DNA of 35,000 nucleotides from Chrysomallon squamiferum (GCA_012295275.1 CM022670.1:34737801-34772800); one strand, 5' to 3'; shown: positions 1 through 11,856, counted from the first letter of the stretch. Program-made: numbers and translations. The notes: a model not told the origin generated them from the sequence alone.

Positions 1-500
1 TATTTAATTTTAAATTTACATTTCTCTGTCAACAAAAACAAAATATAAACAAACAAAAGAAATACAAAAATGTCAAAATTAATTTACGAATAAATTTAAT
101 TCTATATTCACATTAAAACGAAATATGAACCCTACAACAAACAAACCACTCAGATGAGTATCTAACAATATTTACAGTAACTGGACTCAAGCTGTGCTGT
201 AATTAGTATAATGTTCGTTCATGTGTCTGAACAGTTAAATGATCTCAATATGTGGACTGACAATAACAGCAGCTACAAGAACTGAAGAATCCAGGATCTG
301 TGTATCTACTTTGTTTGTATCAAACACTGCACCTGGGCAACCAGTTCAAATCAAACAGACAGACAAGAACATTTGTATTTAAATTAGGTGGAAAGTTAGA
401 ATCAAGGTTATAGGATCCCTCCCTTGGAAAAGAAATAAAAAGAGAATGAACTTTAAGATGTTAAAGTACAGTTAATTAAAACATTATTGAATGAAAAATT
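1..500. other. Gene-free AT-rich sequence
   Basis: No coding region or clear element is seen. Bases 180-480 are more complex than their surroundings. They include a weak RNA polymerase III B-box-like string (AGTTCAAATC near 345), but I find no convincing A box or tRNA fold, so no SINE is called. Confidence 0.5.
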
Positions 501-512
501 TATAAATAATCA

Positions 513-652
513 ACAGCAACAACAACAACAACAACTACTACTACTACTACAATAACAATAACAATACTAATAATAATAAATTAAATTAAATAAAAGAAAA
601 AATTAAGTATGTTAATAATAATAATAATATATATATATATATATATATATTA
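513..652. repeat. Compound microsatellite (CAA)n/(CTA)n/(TAA)n/(TA)n
   Basis: Adjacent short runs of CAA, CTA, TAA and a pure TA tract follow one another without unique sequence between them. Confidence 0.9.
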
Positions 653-737
653 AATCAAATCAAATAATAAATTCCATTAAAAAAGTCATTTAGTCAGTGA
701 TATAAGACTCTCTAAGAATTTCAAATTTCAGTAGAAA

Positions 738-940
738 TATATGTATATATGTGTGTGTGTGTATGTGTGTGACTGTCTGTCTGTATGTATGTATGTATGT
801 ATGTACGTATGTATATATGTGTTTGTATGTATGTATGTATGTGTGTGTGTGTGTGTGTGTGTGTGCATGCATGCATGTATGTGTATGTATTTATGTGTGC
901 GTGCATCTGTGCATGTGTGTGTATGCGTGTATGTTAGCAC
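738..940. repeat. (TG)n/(TATG)n microsatellite
   Basis: Imperfect TG and TATG repeats. The open frames here encode only HTHTYIH- or CVCVY-type low-complexity peptides and are not genes. The following 100 bases (941-1,070) are complex but unassigned. Confidence 0.9.
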
Positions 941-1183
941 ATCAGCTGATTGTACATTCCTGTCTGGATGTTACTCATGTCCTGAACCAGGATGTGAACC
1001 CAGGACACTGCGATGTTAATTGGGTCCAGTGCTGTGTGTCAGTGTACACTAATTGGTTACAGACATGAAATTTCCTAATACAAACACACTTCGTGGATTT
1101 GTCTCAAGCTAAGTTTGTCTGAGCCTCTAAAAATAGTGTCTACGTGTTGATCTTTTTTCTTATTTATTATGTACACATACATT

Positions 1184-1219
<36 letters not shown>

Positions 1220-1350
1220 TTTATTTATATTTACATATATATGTGTATGTATATATATATATATATATATATGTTACACTATTTGTATATATATACATAT
1301 ATATACATATATATATGCACACACATATATATACATGTGTGTATATATAC
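1184..1350. repeat. (AT)n/(ACAT)n microsatellite
   Basis: Runs of AT broken by short ACAT/ATGT units. Confidence 0.9.
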
Positions 1351-1352
1351 AT

Positions 1353-1589
1353 AATATAGGGTGTGTGTCTATATATGTGTATCATTTACTGTCCACCTAC
1401 ATATGTGTGTATGTGTGTGTGTTTGTGTTCAGACCCAACTATATATATATATGTGTGTGCGTGCCTGTGTGTGTGTTTGTGGTTGTGTGTATGTGTGTAC
1501 ATATATATATATATATATACACACATATATATACAGGGGAGTCCAACAGTAGGTGGACAGTAAATGATATACATATATAGACACACACC

Positions 1590-1597
<8 letters not shown>
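1353..1597. repeat. Inverted repeat with ~48-bp arms (foldback or MITE candidate)
   Basis: The arm at 1,353-1,400 is nearly the exact reverse complement of the arm at 1,549-1,597. The shared core reads ATCATTTACTGTCCACCTAC in the left arm. About 148 bases of TG/AT-rich sequence separate the arms. The arms differ by only a couple of bases, so the structure is young or kept by pairing. No transposase coding sequence is inside. Confidence 0.7.
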
Positions 1598-1616
<19 letters not shown>

Positions 1617-1627
<11 letters not shown>

Positions 1628-1745
1628 TTATATACTAGTATATGTATATGTATATATATATATACACACACACACACATACACATATATATTTATATACT
1701 AGTATATGTATATGTATATATATATATACACACACACACACATAT
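1617..1745. repeat. Two-copy 64-bp tandem duplication
   Basis: A block with a palindromic TATACTAGTATA core followed by TA and CA runs occurs twice. The cores start 64 bases apart, at about 1,631 and 1,695. Confidence 0.8.
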
Positions 1746-1759
1746 AAATAGGTGTATGT

Positions 1760-2960
1760 ATGTGTAAAAACTGATCTGTATAATCCTATATGTCACTAAC
1801 TCAAAAAAGTACTGGTTCAGAAAGGCATTCTCGAACATACTAAAACAGCAATAACCATGAAGTACAAATTTTTTTAATCATAAAGATACTCAAAGAAAAT
1901 ATTCATACCATCATTACTGTAACTTATTGAGAATCCTGAACATGATGTAAGTTTTAACACAAACTAAAACCAGCATGGAGTATGGAGTACAGAGCATGGA
2001 GTATGGAGAATTAGTTGAAATTCTGATGTAATGTCTGTGTGGTAGGAGTTATATTTCTCAGCTTATCTTTGTATCAAGTTGCAAGTCAGTGTTGTTTGCG
2101 GAGTGGTTGTGTAATTAGACTGTTGATGCAGAGATAGTGTTATGTAATTAGTGGTAGATTGAAAAGTGATTCTAAAATAACTGCTGTACTAGAATTCATG
2201 GAGGATGTGAATAAAATAAACAACAAGTGGGCAAAGGATTACATATATGTATATAAAATAAATTTAGAAAGAAAATAAGTAAATAAAAAAGAAAGTAAAA
2301 TAAGATAAAAATAATATAATTAAAATAAAATAAAATAAAATAAAACAGTGATACTACAAGTTCGCTACTTAAATTTAAAAATACATCCAGATTATGCTAT
2401 CTTAAACTTTATCTGAAAAATGTAGCACATTTATATAAAAATAATAATGAAAGTTAATATACTCTTTTACATACAAGCAAATAATTAAAAAAAAAAAAAA
2501 ATAATTAAATAAATAAAATCAAACCTGTACATTTGCCAAAGTGAAAATTTACAACAGACAATATGATCCAGGTGATCCAGTAGGTATCTTTTTTTTTTTT
2601 TTCCTCTTCAGAAATAACACATAAATATCAACTATTCCTCTATCCAGACAGTTACAAAGCAAACCATGAAGCAAAATCACTTGAACATCACACCCAGGAA
2701 TTCATAAAAATCAGTGTCTGTCTGCTGCAACAAACCATAATAATTCATTATCTTCCTAACAACCTCCTCTCCGACTGGTATAAATTTTCAATTTCCCAAT
2801 CACAAACCCAAAACACATGTCCACAGATGTTTAAAAAACCGAGTGACTCACTGAAAAGCACAGATGCACAACCTTGTTACGTGGGACTGTCGAAAGACAG
2901 GAGACATTTCCTATCTAAGTTAGTTTTACAACCCTAAAAGACAAACACACGAAACTGTTG
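1760..2960. other. Gene-free region, mostly non-repetitive
   Basis: AT-rich sequence with poly-A and AAAT runs (2,270-2,345, 2,488-2,520) and a poly-T tract near 2,590. A small TGGAGTATGGAG-type repeat lies at 1,974-2,008. Bases 2,520-2,960 are moderately complex, but no frame is open for a useful length. No gene seen. Confidence 0.6.
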
Positions 2961-2976
2961 TAGTAAGAATTTGCAA

Positions 2977-3660
2977 TCTCTCTCTCTCTCTCACTCACTT
3001 GGCTAAAGCTGACTGGATGTGGTCTGTGTTAAAAAAACTGCTGTTAGCTTTTTGCTCGGCTTCATCTCCTGCGAATGTTTGTTCAGTTTTGTACCAGACA
3101 AATTTGTTCATGACCCTTCCTCAATCCCTAAGAGATTTTTTGGGATTAACAAATTAACTCACAAACTTGGACAGAGTGTAAATAATACGCCATTTGTTCT
3201 TTTAAATATATATATATGTATATTTATATATATAATCTTTACATATAATCTTTAGACACACACAAACATACACACACACACACACCATATATACATATAT
3301 ACACCTATGTGTGTGTATGTGTGTGTGTTTGTATTTGTGTGTTTGAGTGTGTGTGTGTTTATGTGTGTTTCTAAAGATTTTTAATTTTGGAATTTAAAAA
3401 TCATTAAAATTAAGAAAATATTTTATAATTATTAAGTTATTAATCTTTTAAAATTGTGGCATGGTAATTTTTTTCTTTAACAAATATATAATATCTTTTA
3501 ATAAATACTAATTAATATTTTCATTTTTTAAATTTAACTAATTTTTTTTTTAGGATTATAATATTAGTTGTTATAGATTTGTTAACTGGAATTTAAATAT
3601 CACAATAATTTAAGAGTAAGTTCTATAATTATTAAATTATTTATACTTCAAAATTTTCTT
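2977..3660. other. Gene-free region with short CT, CA, TG and T-rich tracts
   Basis: Contains a CT run at 2,977-2,993 and CA/TG runs at 3,258-3,365. The rest is very AT-rich sequence without open frames of note. Confidence 0.6.
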
Positions 3661-3674
3661 TTTTTTAAAAATTT

Positions 3675-4050
3675 CTTTAAATGAATTTAAAAAGAAAAGA
3701 AGAAAAGAAATGAAAGTGAATAAAAGAGAAAAAAAATAAACATGAGGAAGAAAAAAACTTAAAGGATAATAAGATGACATAAAAAGAGAAAAGAAAGGCA
3801 AATCTAAGAAAGAGAAAGAAATATAATTAAACTAGAAAAGAAAAGAGATGAAAGAGGTGAAAATAGAAGAAGAAAGAAACAGAAAAAAAGAAAAATAAGA
3901 AAAAAAAGAACAAAGAAATTCAGAAGTACTGAAAGAAAGAAAGAGACAGACACAATTAGAAAGAGATTATAATAAAGAAAGAGAAACAGAGTGAAAAAAG
4001 AAAGAAGCAGATGGGAAGTAAGAAACAGAGAAACTGATATAAATAAGAGA

Positions 4051-4135
<85 letters not shown>
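3675..4135. repeat. Long polypurine tract ending in (TA)n(GA)n
   Basis: For about 380 bases the + strand is almost only A and G (GAAA/GAAG-like units). A TA run (4,053-4,088) and a GA run (4,089-4,131) follow. Low-complexity frames on the opposite strand (FFLFLS-type) are artefacts of this composition. Confidence 0.85.
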
Positions 4136-4139
<4 letters not shown>

Positions 4140-4157
4140 TTTTAATAAATTTGTTTT

Positions 4158-4204
4158 AGAAAATACTCCAAATTATACAAAGAAAATACTCCAAATTATA
4201 CAAA
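4158..4204. repeat. 23-bp direct tandem duplication
   Basis: The unit starting GAAAATACTCCAAATTATAC occurs twice back to back. Confidence 0.85.
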
Positions 4205-4663
4205 GGAAAGACCCATCTATTTATAAATATTATAAAAGAAAAGAGGCCATAACATTTAAAAAAAAAACAAATGAAAAGCCATTTATAATATATATATATA
4301 TACATACACAAAATATTCACCTGTAACCTTCGATATATTTCATTACGACTGGTATGAAACAAGAATATTTTTTTATAAAATAACAATTTAAAACTGACCC
4401 TTGATAAATAAAGATATTAACTTGATCAGATAAATAAATATCAAAGTCACCATAAAACACTTGTGAGGATTATTCAAAGTATGAAAATTTTACTTTGTTA
4501 AATGTGAAGATTAAAGGCAATGAGGCCACTTGTAAAAAAAAGTTTAGCCTGGAGAAATGTTAAATTTACTTACCTTGAGGCAGATGTAAGTTCAAATAAA
4601 AAAAAATTAAAAAAATCTTTTTTTAGCATAGTCCAAATATTTGGATAAAAATAAAGTAAAGAT

Positions 4664-4666
<3 letters not shown>
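4205..4666. other. Gene-free AT-rich region
   Basis: No open frame, RNA gene or clear repeat family is seen apart from short A and TA runs. Confidence 0.5.

Positions 4667-4751
<85 letters not shown>
4667..4751. repeat. (GA)n microsatellite
   Basis: Essentially pure GA dinucleotide run of about 85 bases. Confidence 0.97.
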
Positions 4752-4753
<2 letters not shown>

Positions 4754-5339
4754 ACATATTAAAAATCATCTATTCATAAAAAAGGAAATGCATATGATTG
4801 AAAGAAAAGATTGAATAATTTTCAACTAAAAAGAGAAATGACAAAATTATAAAATAAGTGATGAAACTAAAGAATATACAAACATATAAATAAATAAAGT
4901 CTATAAGTGTGTTTGTTTATGTACGTAAAGATTATGTGTATATATATGGATATTTATGTTTTTACTTGTATATATGTATGTTTATATTTGGTACAGATGG
5001 ACTTATATATGTGTGTGCATGGATATACATATATAAATACATACACATAAACCACCATCTAAAAAACAAACAAAAAATATAAATTAAAGGTCAAGCATGC
5101 TTGTAATGCCCCACACAATCTGAACTACTAGATACAAACTATATTTACCACATATCACAGATTTTTCTCTGAGCTGATCAGTGGACAGAGTGAAATGTCT
5201 GGTGTACAAGTGAAATATTTGTGATATAACAGACAGCACTAGAAACTGTATCAAGTGTTTCCTGACCATAGCATTGCTACTTCCTGTTCACTCACTGAAG
5301 CAGCATCCAGCTTAATTATCACACCCCTAGTGATGTTTA
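4752..5339. other. Gene-free region with an unassigned complex segment
   Basis: Bases 4,752-5,080 are AT-rich. Bases 5,085-5,335 are more complex and lack repeats. A 61-codon frame on the - strand crosses this segment but shows no recognisable motif, so I do not call it a gene. It could be a fragment of an old element. Confidence 0.4.
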
Positions 5340-6900
5340 CTTGTAAATAATGAACATAAACACACACACACACGTGAAAATAATACACATAAACACACAC
5401 ACACACACTGACGTAAATAATATACTTTACATAAGCACACACACACTGACGTAAATAATATACTTTACATAAGCACACACACACTGACGTAAGTAATATA
5501 CTTTACATAAGCACACACACACACTGACGTAAATAATATACTTTACATAAGCACACACACACTGACGTAAGTAATATACTTTACATAAGCACACACACTG
5601 ACATAAGTAATATACTTTACATAAACACACACACACTGACGTAAATAATATACTTTACATAAGCACACACACACTGACGTAAATAATATACTTTACATAA
5701 GCACACACACACTGACGTAAGTAATATACTTTACATAAGCACACACACACACTGACGTAAATAATATACTTTACATAAACACACACACACACTGACGTAA
5801 ATAATATACTTTACATAAGCACACACACTGACATAAGTAATATACTTTACATAAACACACACACACACTGACGTAAGTAATATACTTTACATAAGCACAC
5901 ACACTGACATAAGTAATATACTTTACATAAAACACACACACACTGACGTAAATAATATACTTTACATAAGCACACACACACTGACGTAAGTAATATACTT
6001 TACATAAGCACACACACTGACGTAAATAATATACATAAACACACACACACTGGCGTAAATAATATACTTTACATAAACACACTGTGACGTAAATAATATA
6101 CCTTACACAAACACACTGTTATGTAATATACTTTACATAAACACACACTGACATAAATAATATACTTTACACAAACACTGTGACATAAGTAATATACTTT
6201 ACACAAACACTGACGTAAATAATATACTTTACATAAACACACTGTGACGTAAATAATATACCTTACACAAACTGTTACGTAAGTAATATACTTTACATAA
6301 ACACACACTGACATAAGTAATATACTTTACATAAACACACACTGACATAAGTAATATACTTTACACAAACACTGTGACGTAATATACTTTACATAAACAC
6401 ACACTGACATAAATAATATACTTTACACAAACACACTATGACATGAGTAATATACTTTACATAAACACACACTGACGTAAGTAATATACTTTACATAAAC
6501 ACACACACTAACATAAATAATATACTTTACATAAACACACTGATGTAAATTATACTTCACATAAACACACTGAAGTAAATGATATTCTTTACATAAACAC
6601 ACTGAAGTAAATTATATACTTTACATAAACACACTGATGTAAATTATATACTTTACATAAACACATGTAAATGATATAGTTTACATAAGCATACACTGAT
6701 GTAAATGATGTAAATTATACTTTACATAAAACTTATGTAAATACATTTTACATAAACACAGACTTATATAGATAATATACTTTACATAAACATCTTATTA
6801 ATATTTAACATAAAAACACAGTGATGCTTACTGTAAATAATATACAAAAATAATTGTAATGTTTGTAATAAGTAGCATACTTTACATTAACACACAGATA
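5340..6900. repeat. Minisatellite, about 40 units of ~30-40 bp
   Basis: The unit is TGACGTAAATAATATAC, then TTTACATAA, then a CA run of variable length. I count 38 recognisable units between 5,409 and 6,700, with decayed ones on both sides. Left units are 36-40 bp and nearly identical. Right units are about 28-34 bp, with changes such as TGACATAA, TGTGACGTAA and TGATGTAAAT. Each good unit carries GTAAA and TTTAC 8 bases apart (a small inverted repeat). The YVKYIIYVSVCV-type open frames on the - strand are a by-product. Confidence 0.95.
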
Positions 6901-7071
6901 TTTGTGTATCCCAATATGAAATATAAAATAATAAATAAAAAAATGTCTAATAAATACATAAAAAGAATATTAAATAATTAAAAATGTAAGAAGTAATATT
7001 TTAAAATCATTAAAGAAAACCCTCCCAGAAATATATCAGAACATACAATATGAACTAAAAGACCTTCACAC

Positions 7072-7116
<45 letters not shown>

Positions 7117-7284
7117 GAAAAAAAAAAAAAAAAAAATGAAGAAGAAAAAAAAAACCAGCAGCAAAAATCAACATTGCACACACAATTCATCTTTCTAAGA
7201 GAGAACAGTTTTACTTTGATTAACGTAAGGTCATGGGTTCTCAACAATCTGGGGTGGGATTAACAGCTTACAATGGTTGTTAAC
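6901..7284. other. Gene-free region with long poly-A tract
   Basis: AT-rich sequence with an A/AAAG run at about 7,074-7,156. No gene seen. Confidence 0.6.
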
Positions 7285-7490
7285 ATGGCCGAACTGTTGG
7301 AGAAATTTAGCTAAGAACTGTAAACAACATTACCAGTGGAAACATCCCAGATGACTGATGATGCTACAGGTTCTGGACCTACAAGCAGGGGTTTCTTCAT
7401 CTGTGTTTGTCATTCTTCTTCTCCACCAGAAGTGGATTAGCCAAGTCTCGCACACAGCCAGCTTATCTGTCCCATAGCTGATAGAAAGAA
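7285..7490. other. Unassigned complex island
   Basis: About 200 bases of non-repetitive sequence, visibly richer in G and C than its flanks, sit between a poly-A region and ATGA repeats. On the - strand a frame stays open across most of it (7,328-7,490, ending GCFHW then a stop). It begins after an AG preceded by pyrimidines. It has the look of a short dispersed element or a lone exon, and I do not recognise the product. Confidence 0.3.
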
Positions 7491-7860
7491 TGAATAAATA
7501 AGTGAACAGATGAATAAATGAATGATGGAAGAAATGAAAGAATGAAAAAACTGAATGAAAGGAGAAAGGATGAAACCAAAATTGATTGAATGAAAGGAGA
7601 AATAAATGAATCAAATGAAAAATGAATGAATGAATGAATGATATTGAATATATGAAATGAAATAATGAAAATGAATATATGAAATGAAATAAAAACTGAA
7701 TATATGAAATAAAGAATGAATAAAAGAAAGGTAGAAATAATGAATGAAAGAAAAGAATAAAGAAAGAATAAAAATAAATAATAAAGAATGAATAACATAA
7801 AAAATTAATGAAGAATCAAACATTCATGAATGAATGAAACAAACAAAAAAAATGAAGAGA
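7490..7860. repeat. Imperfect (GAAT)n/(ATGA)n repeats
   Basis: Tetranucleotide repeats and purine-rich variants of GAATGAAT and TATGAAATGAAAT. Nothing coding is seen here or in the following AT-rich 300 bases (7,861-8,180). Confidence 0.85.
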
Positions 7861-8185
7861 TAAAGACAGAAAGCTTAGGTGACAAATGAAAACAAAATTA
7901 ATAAGAGAAAAAGTTTTGTAAATGAATCAATTCAGATATAATAATAAATAAATGCATTCTAGTTGTAAAATATTAAACAGACCAACAAACTAAATTTTAA
8001 AATAAATTAAATATTAAATTATAAAGTAATATAATAATACTTTTTAAGACTTCTTTGACTATAATCATGATCTACCACTGTTGATCAGGAAAGAGAATAG
8101 AGAGAAATAAATTAAATTTTAAATTGTAAAGAAAAAAAGAATGAACTTGTTAAGAGTTCTTTGACCATAGAAAAGATCATCCAGT

Positions 8186-8336
8186 TTGCAAAGAGAGAGA
8201 GAGAGCGAACGAGAGAGAGAGAAAAAGAAAGAGAGAAAGAGAGAAATAAAGAGAGAAATAAAGAGAGAAAGAAAGAAAGAGAGAGAGGGAGAGAGAGGGA
8301 GAGAAAGAGGGAGAGAAAGAGAGAAAAAGAGAGAAA

Positions 8337-8408
<72 letters not shown>

Positions 8409-8412
8409 AAAG
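8186..8412. repeat. (GA)n/(GAAA)n - (GT)n compound repeat
   Basis: A GA/GAAA tract (8,189-8,338) passes into a GT run (8,342-8,393) and back into GA (8,394-8,409). Confidence 0.95.
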
Positions 8413-8830
8413 TTTTCTAATAATACATAACTACACTGGTAAAAAATCACATCTGTATGAAGAAAAGATAATAATAAGAAATGCTTTTCAAAAATGGGGT
8501 GATGCCTTATAAAGCTCTTTAGTAAAATGAAATATGTTCATATATTGTCACATAGAAACATTCCTCAGGTGCCAAAAATGTTACAAGTCACTAAAAATAA
8601 AAATTAAAAATACCAGGGAATGATTTTTGTGAATAGAGATGTGAATAAAGATTAAAGAATGCAATAAATGTCTACTGCTTGTGATAGATACCAGATCATG
8701 TATGTTTGGGTCAAAATAAGTAGTGCCAAGGTAATAAAAGTAATAAAATTGACATCATGAACTAATGTGTTTGTCAGTGTAAGTCTAATAATGGGTTTCT
8801 GTAGACATGGGGATGTAAGTATAGGTGTAT

Positions 8831-8835
<5 letters not shown>
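8413..8835. other. Gene-free region
   Basis: Mostly unique AT-rich sequence without motif, RNA gene or supported open frame. Confidence 0.5.

Positions 8836-8882
<47 letters not shown>
8836..8882. repeat. (GT)n microsatellite
   Basis: Pure GT run. Confidence 0.97.
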
Positions 8883-8884
<2 letters not shown>

Positions 8885-9000
8885 GTATGTGTGTAGAGGA
8901 AACAAATAATGAAAGGGAAACAACAAAATAGAGAAAGAGGAAGACAGATTTGTACATTTATAATATGTAGTTATGTGTAATTATAAACATTTTAATATAT

Positions 9001-9368
9001 ATAAGTACTTTTTGAATAAAATAAAGTAAAATAAAATAAAAATAAATAATTATTCATATATATATATATATATATAACTTATTGAATAAAATAAAGTAAA
9101 ATAAAAAAATAAATGATTACATATATATAACTTTTTGAATAAAATAAAGTAAAATAAAATAAAAATAAATGATTATATATATATATATATATATAATTTT
9201 TTGAATAAAATAAAATAAAATAAAATAAAAATAAATAATTATATATATATATAAAAATTTTTGAATAAATAAAGTAAAATAAAATAAGAATAAATGATTA
9301 TTTTTATATATATATATAATCATTTATTTTTATTTTATTTTACTTTATTTTATTCAAAAAGTACTTAT
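9001..9368. repeat. Five-unit tandem repeat closed by an inverted copy (foldback)
   Basis: Units of about 53-70 bp begin with TTGAATAAAATAAAGTAAAA and end in an AT run. The GAATAAA starts lie near 9,014, 9,084, 9,137, 9,203 and 9,263. The last stretch (about 9,317-9,368) is the same sequence inverted, ending in the reverse complement of the opening ATAAGTACTTTTTGAATAAA. The whole block can fold on itself through arms of about 50 bp. Confidence 0.8.
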
Positions 9369-9369
9369 A

Positions 9370-9940
9370 TTTTTTATAATGGTTATACAGAAAATTTTAA
9401 CTTACCTGATGGTTACTTCTAGAAAATGTTTTCAGCTGTCTTCATTTTTCTGTGAGCTGAAAGAATTTTAACAACGTAGAAAATATAAAAATATTTATAA
9501 TCAATAAAATAAAACAGAAGGTTTTGATTATGTATTCATGTTTCAATGAACAGCAAACAACAGATTATATAATTAATTGCCAACCTTGGAACATCAAAAT
9601 AAAGATGAAGTAAACGAAAAGATAACAAAAAATAAAAAGATTGAACAAAACAGAAAGCCTAATAAAGCATGTAAAACAAGTAAGGTACGAACTAGAAACC
9701 TGCTTCTAAACATTCCAGCCCATAAAAATTCAGTTAATGTATTGATGACAACACTAAATGGGTGAGTGAGAAATACCTTTGAAGCACTATGGTAAAAACA
9801 ACATCATGCATACGGAAAATATTTTCTCATCTGATAATGTTTTCTAAACAACTGATGTGTGAAGAAGAGGCACATTACTGTAATGAGTGTGATCCAGTCA
9901 CCTAACGACACCAGTGTTCGTAATGACGACATCAAATGGA
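9370..9940. other. Gene-free, moderately complex sequence
   Basis: A 62-codon + frame (9,577-9,765) is lysine/asparagine-rich with no motif or splice context that would support it. Bases 9,780-9,940 are complex but unassigned. Confidence 0.4.
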
Positions 9941-9942
9941 TC

Positions 9943-10015
9943 TGACAGTAAGTGGTTCAATCCATTTCAATTAATCTTTTTAAATATTTTATTTCTTTTT
10001 TACTTAGATGATTTC

Positions 10016-10049
<34 letters not shown>

Positions 10050-10084
10050 TTCATTTATAATAATGACTGAATCACTTACTGTCA
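9943..10084. repeat. Small foldback element with 19-bp inverted ends
   Basis: TGACAGTAAGTGGTTCAAT at 9,943-9,961 is matched in inverted orientation at 10,066-10,084, with about 16 of 19 positions pairing. A (TTA)n run lies between the arms. It could be a short MITE or chance pairing in a simple-repeat context. No clear target duplication is visible. Confidence 0.5.
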
Positions 10085-10876
10085 ATTATTATTGCTTTTT
10101 AGTAATAAACTAAATGAAAGGTGATAAAAGGGCAGATAAATTCAGTATGATAATATTTAAAGAGCTTTTTTAATTTATTTATTGTCTTTAAAAAACTGTT
10201 TAAAACTATCTGAACATTCAAGAAAACTAAAAAAAAAAAAATAAAAAAATAAAATAAAATAAAACCCCACCCAATAAAAACCACAAAGAAAATATCAAAA
10301 AAGTAAAAAAAAAAATAAAAAATAATAATAATTTTACAAAATAAAAATGAAAATATCACTAATAAATAAATAGAAATATATATATAAATTGATTATTTAA
10401 TTTATATCTGATCTTGACTATATTTAAAGTTATGGTTCTCATGTTATTTATTATTGTATGAAAAAGAGACAGAAGGTAGAATCATTATTGAAAAAACAGA
10501 AGTAAAGCCTCCAATGTATAAATAAATAAAACAATAAACAAACAAAACAATTATGACAAATGAATGCAAAAATAATGTGACTCATACATAAAGAAAATAT
10601 GTGTTTTTTTTTACCTCTTTTGACATTTATAACAACAACCACAACAATAACAATAAATATTTTTAAAACTGTATTTCTTTCCTTAACACTTAAATAAAAT
10701 TTAAATATTCTAGTTCTGATTGAAAAACATCAACAATATAAAAAAAATGCCTACTTACATAAATAAACAAAACAATGCATCTTGTTTCAGTTATCATTAC
10801 TACATGCATGACATCCACACAACATCAACATCAACATCTACATTACCTAACAGCAACATAAATATACTTTTTTTTC

Positions 10877-10914
<38 letters not shown>

Positions 10915-11183
10915 GCAAAATAATTCTTGGCAATATTCTCTATTTCCTTGCCAATTTCCTGCTTTGACAAAAAGAAATATGAATACTGAGACAATGTTTT
11001 TCTGAGATCAAGGAATAAAATTTAATCCTGCAATACAAAGCAAAATATTGACACTGTTTTAAAAGAGAAAAATCAAAAATGGGTCTAATATTGTCATCTT
11101 AAAAGATTTTTTTCAGAAGGAAATGTTATATTCCCGGAAGTAAAACATCATGTCTTTGATTTTAAAAAATAGATAAATAAATG

Positions 11184-11228
<45 letters not shown>

Positions 11229-11856
11229 AAATAAAAATATAAAAATAAATTAAGAAAAAATGTATACATTAACAACAACAACAACAACAACAATAATTAT
11301 ATATTACAACTGTGGAAATGTGAAATATTTACATAAATTGCACTTGTAAAAATTGAATGTGACACATACAATCACATTGTCAGACAGTTTGTAAAACAGT
11401 TTTACTACAATGAAGGAATCTGTTAGCTTGATACAACAAAATTGTGATTTTCCAATATTTGCAAATGTTCAGATAAAGAATTTCAGTTGTTTTATCTCAA
11501 AAGCAGATATTAATACTCAGTCTATTTTATTTTGAGAAGATTTGAAGAATTTTTTCATGAATTGTGGTAAAAAATATTAAAAAAAAAAATCACTCAAAAT
11601 CTTCAAATCCCCAATCCTCAAAAAGAAAAAAAGAAAGAAAAGAAAACATCAACTGAAACTGTAAGATTCATTAAAATAAATATACTTTTTAGAAAAACAC
11701 CAATAAAAAAAAAAAAAAAAAAAAACAAAATCAAAAAAATTAATCAATAAGATATATATATATATATATATAAAAACACATCTAAAATGTTGAAACATTT
11801 CCTCATCTAAGAAAAATAAAATAAATAAAAACTAAATAGCTTTTTATAATTTTATG
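10085..11856. other. Gene-free region with poly-A and CAA repeats
   Basis: Poly-A tracts lie at about 10,881-10,911, 11,186-11,226 and 11,705-11,725, with (CAA)n at 11,271-11,292 and a TA run at 11,752-11,772. Intervening DNA is AT-rich, and no open frame is convincing. Confidence 0.6.

Noticed and set aside
975-1015. B-box-like GGTTCACATCC on the - strand as part of a tRNA or SINE
   Set aside because: Two mismatches to the B box, no A box at a proper distance and no cloverleaf.
690-1580. Many open frames encoding HTHTYIH or VCVCVY peptides
   Set aside because: They are frames through CA/TG/TA repeats, present on both strands and in several frames at once.
5251-6314. - strand frames encoding YVKYIIYVSVCV repeats
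   Set aside because: They follow the minisatellite unit and have no start, splice or conservation evidence.
5409-6700. Resemblance of the regular array to a CRISPR
   Set aside because: There are no unique spacers; the variable part is only CA length, and the window is eukaryotic.
9577-9765. 62-codon Lys/Asn-rich + frame
   Set aside because: Composition follows AT-rich background; no motif or splice context.
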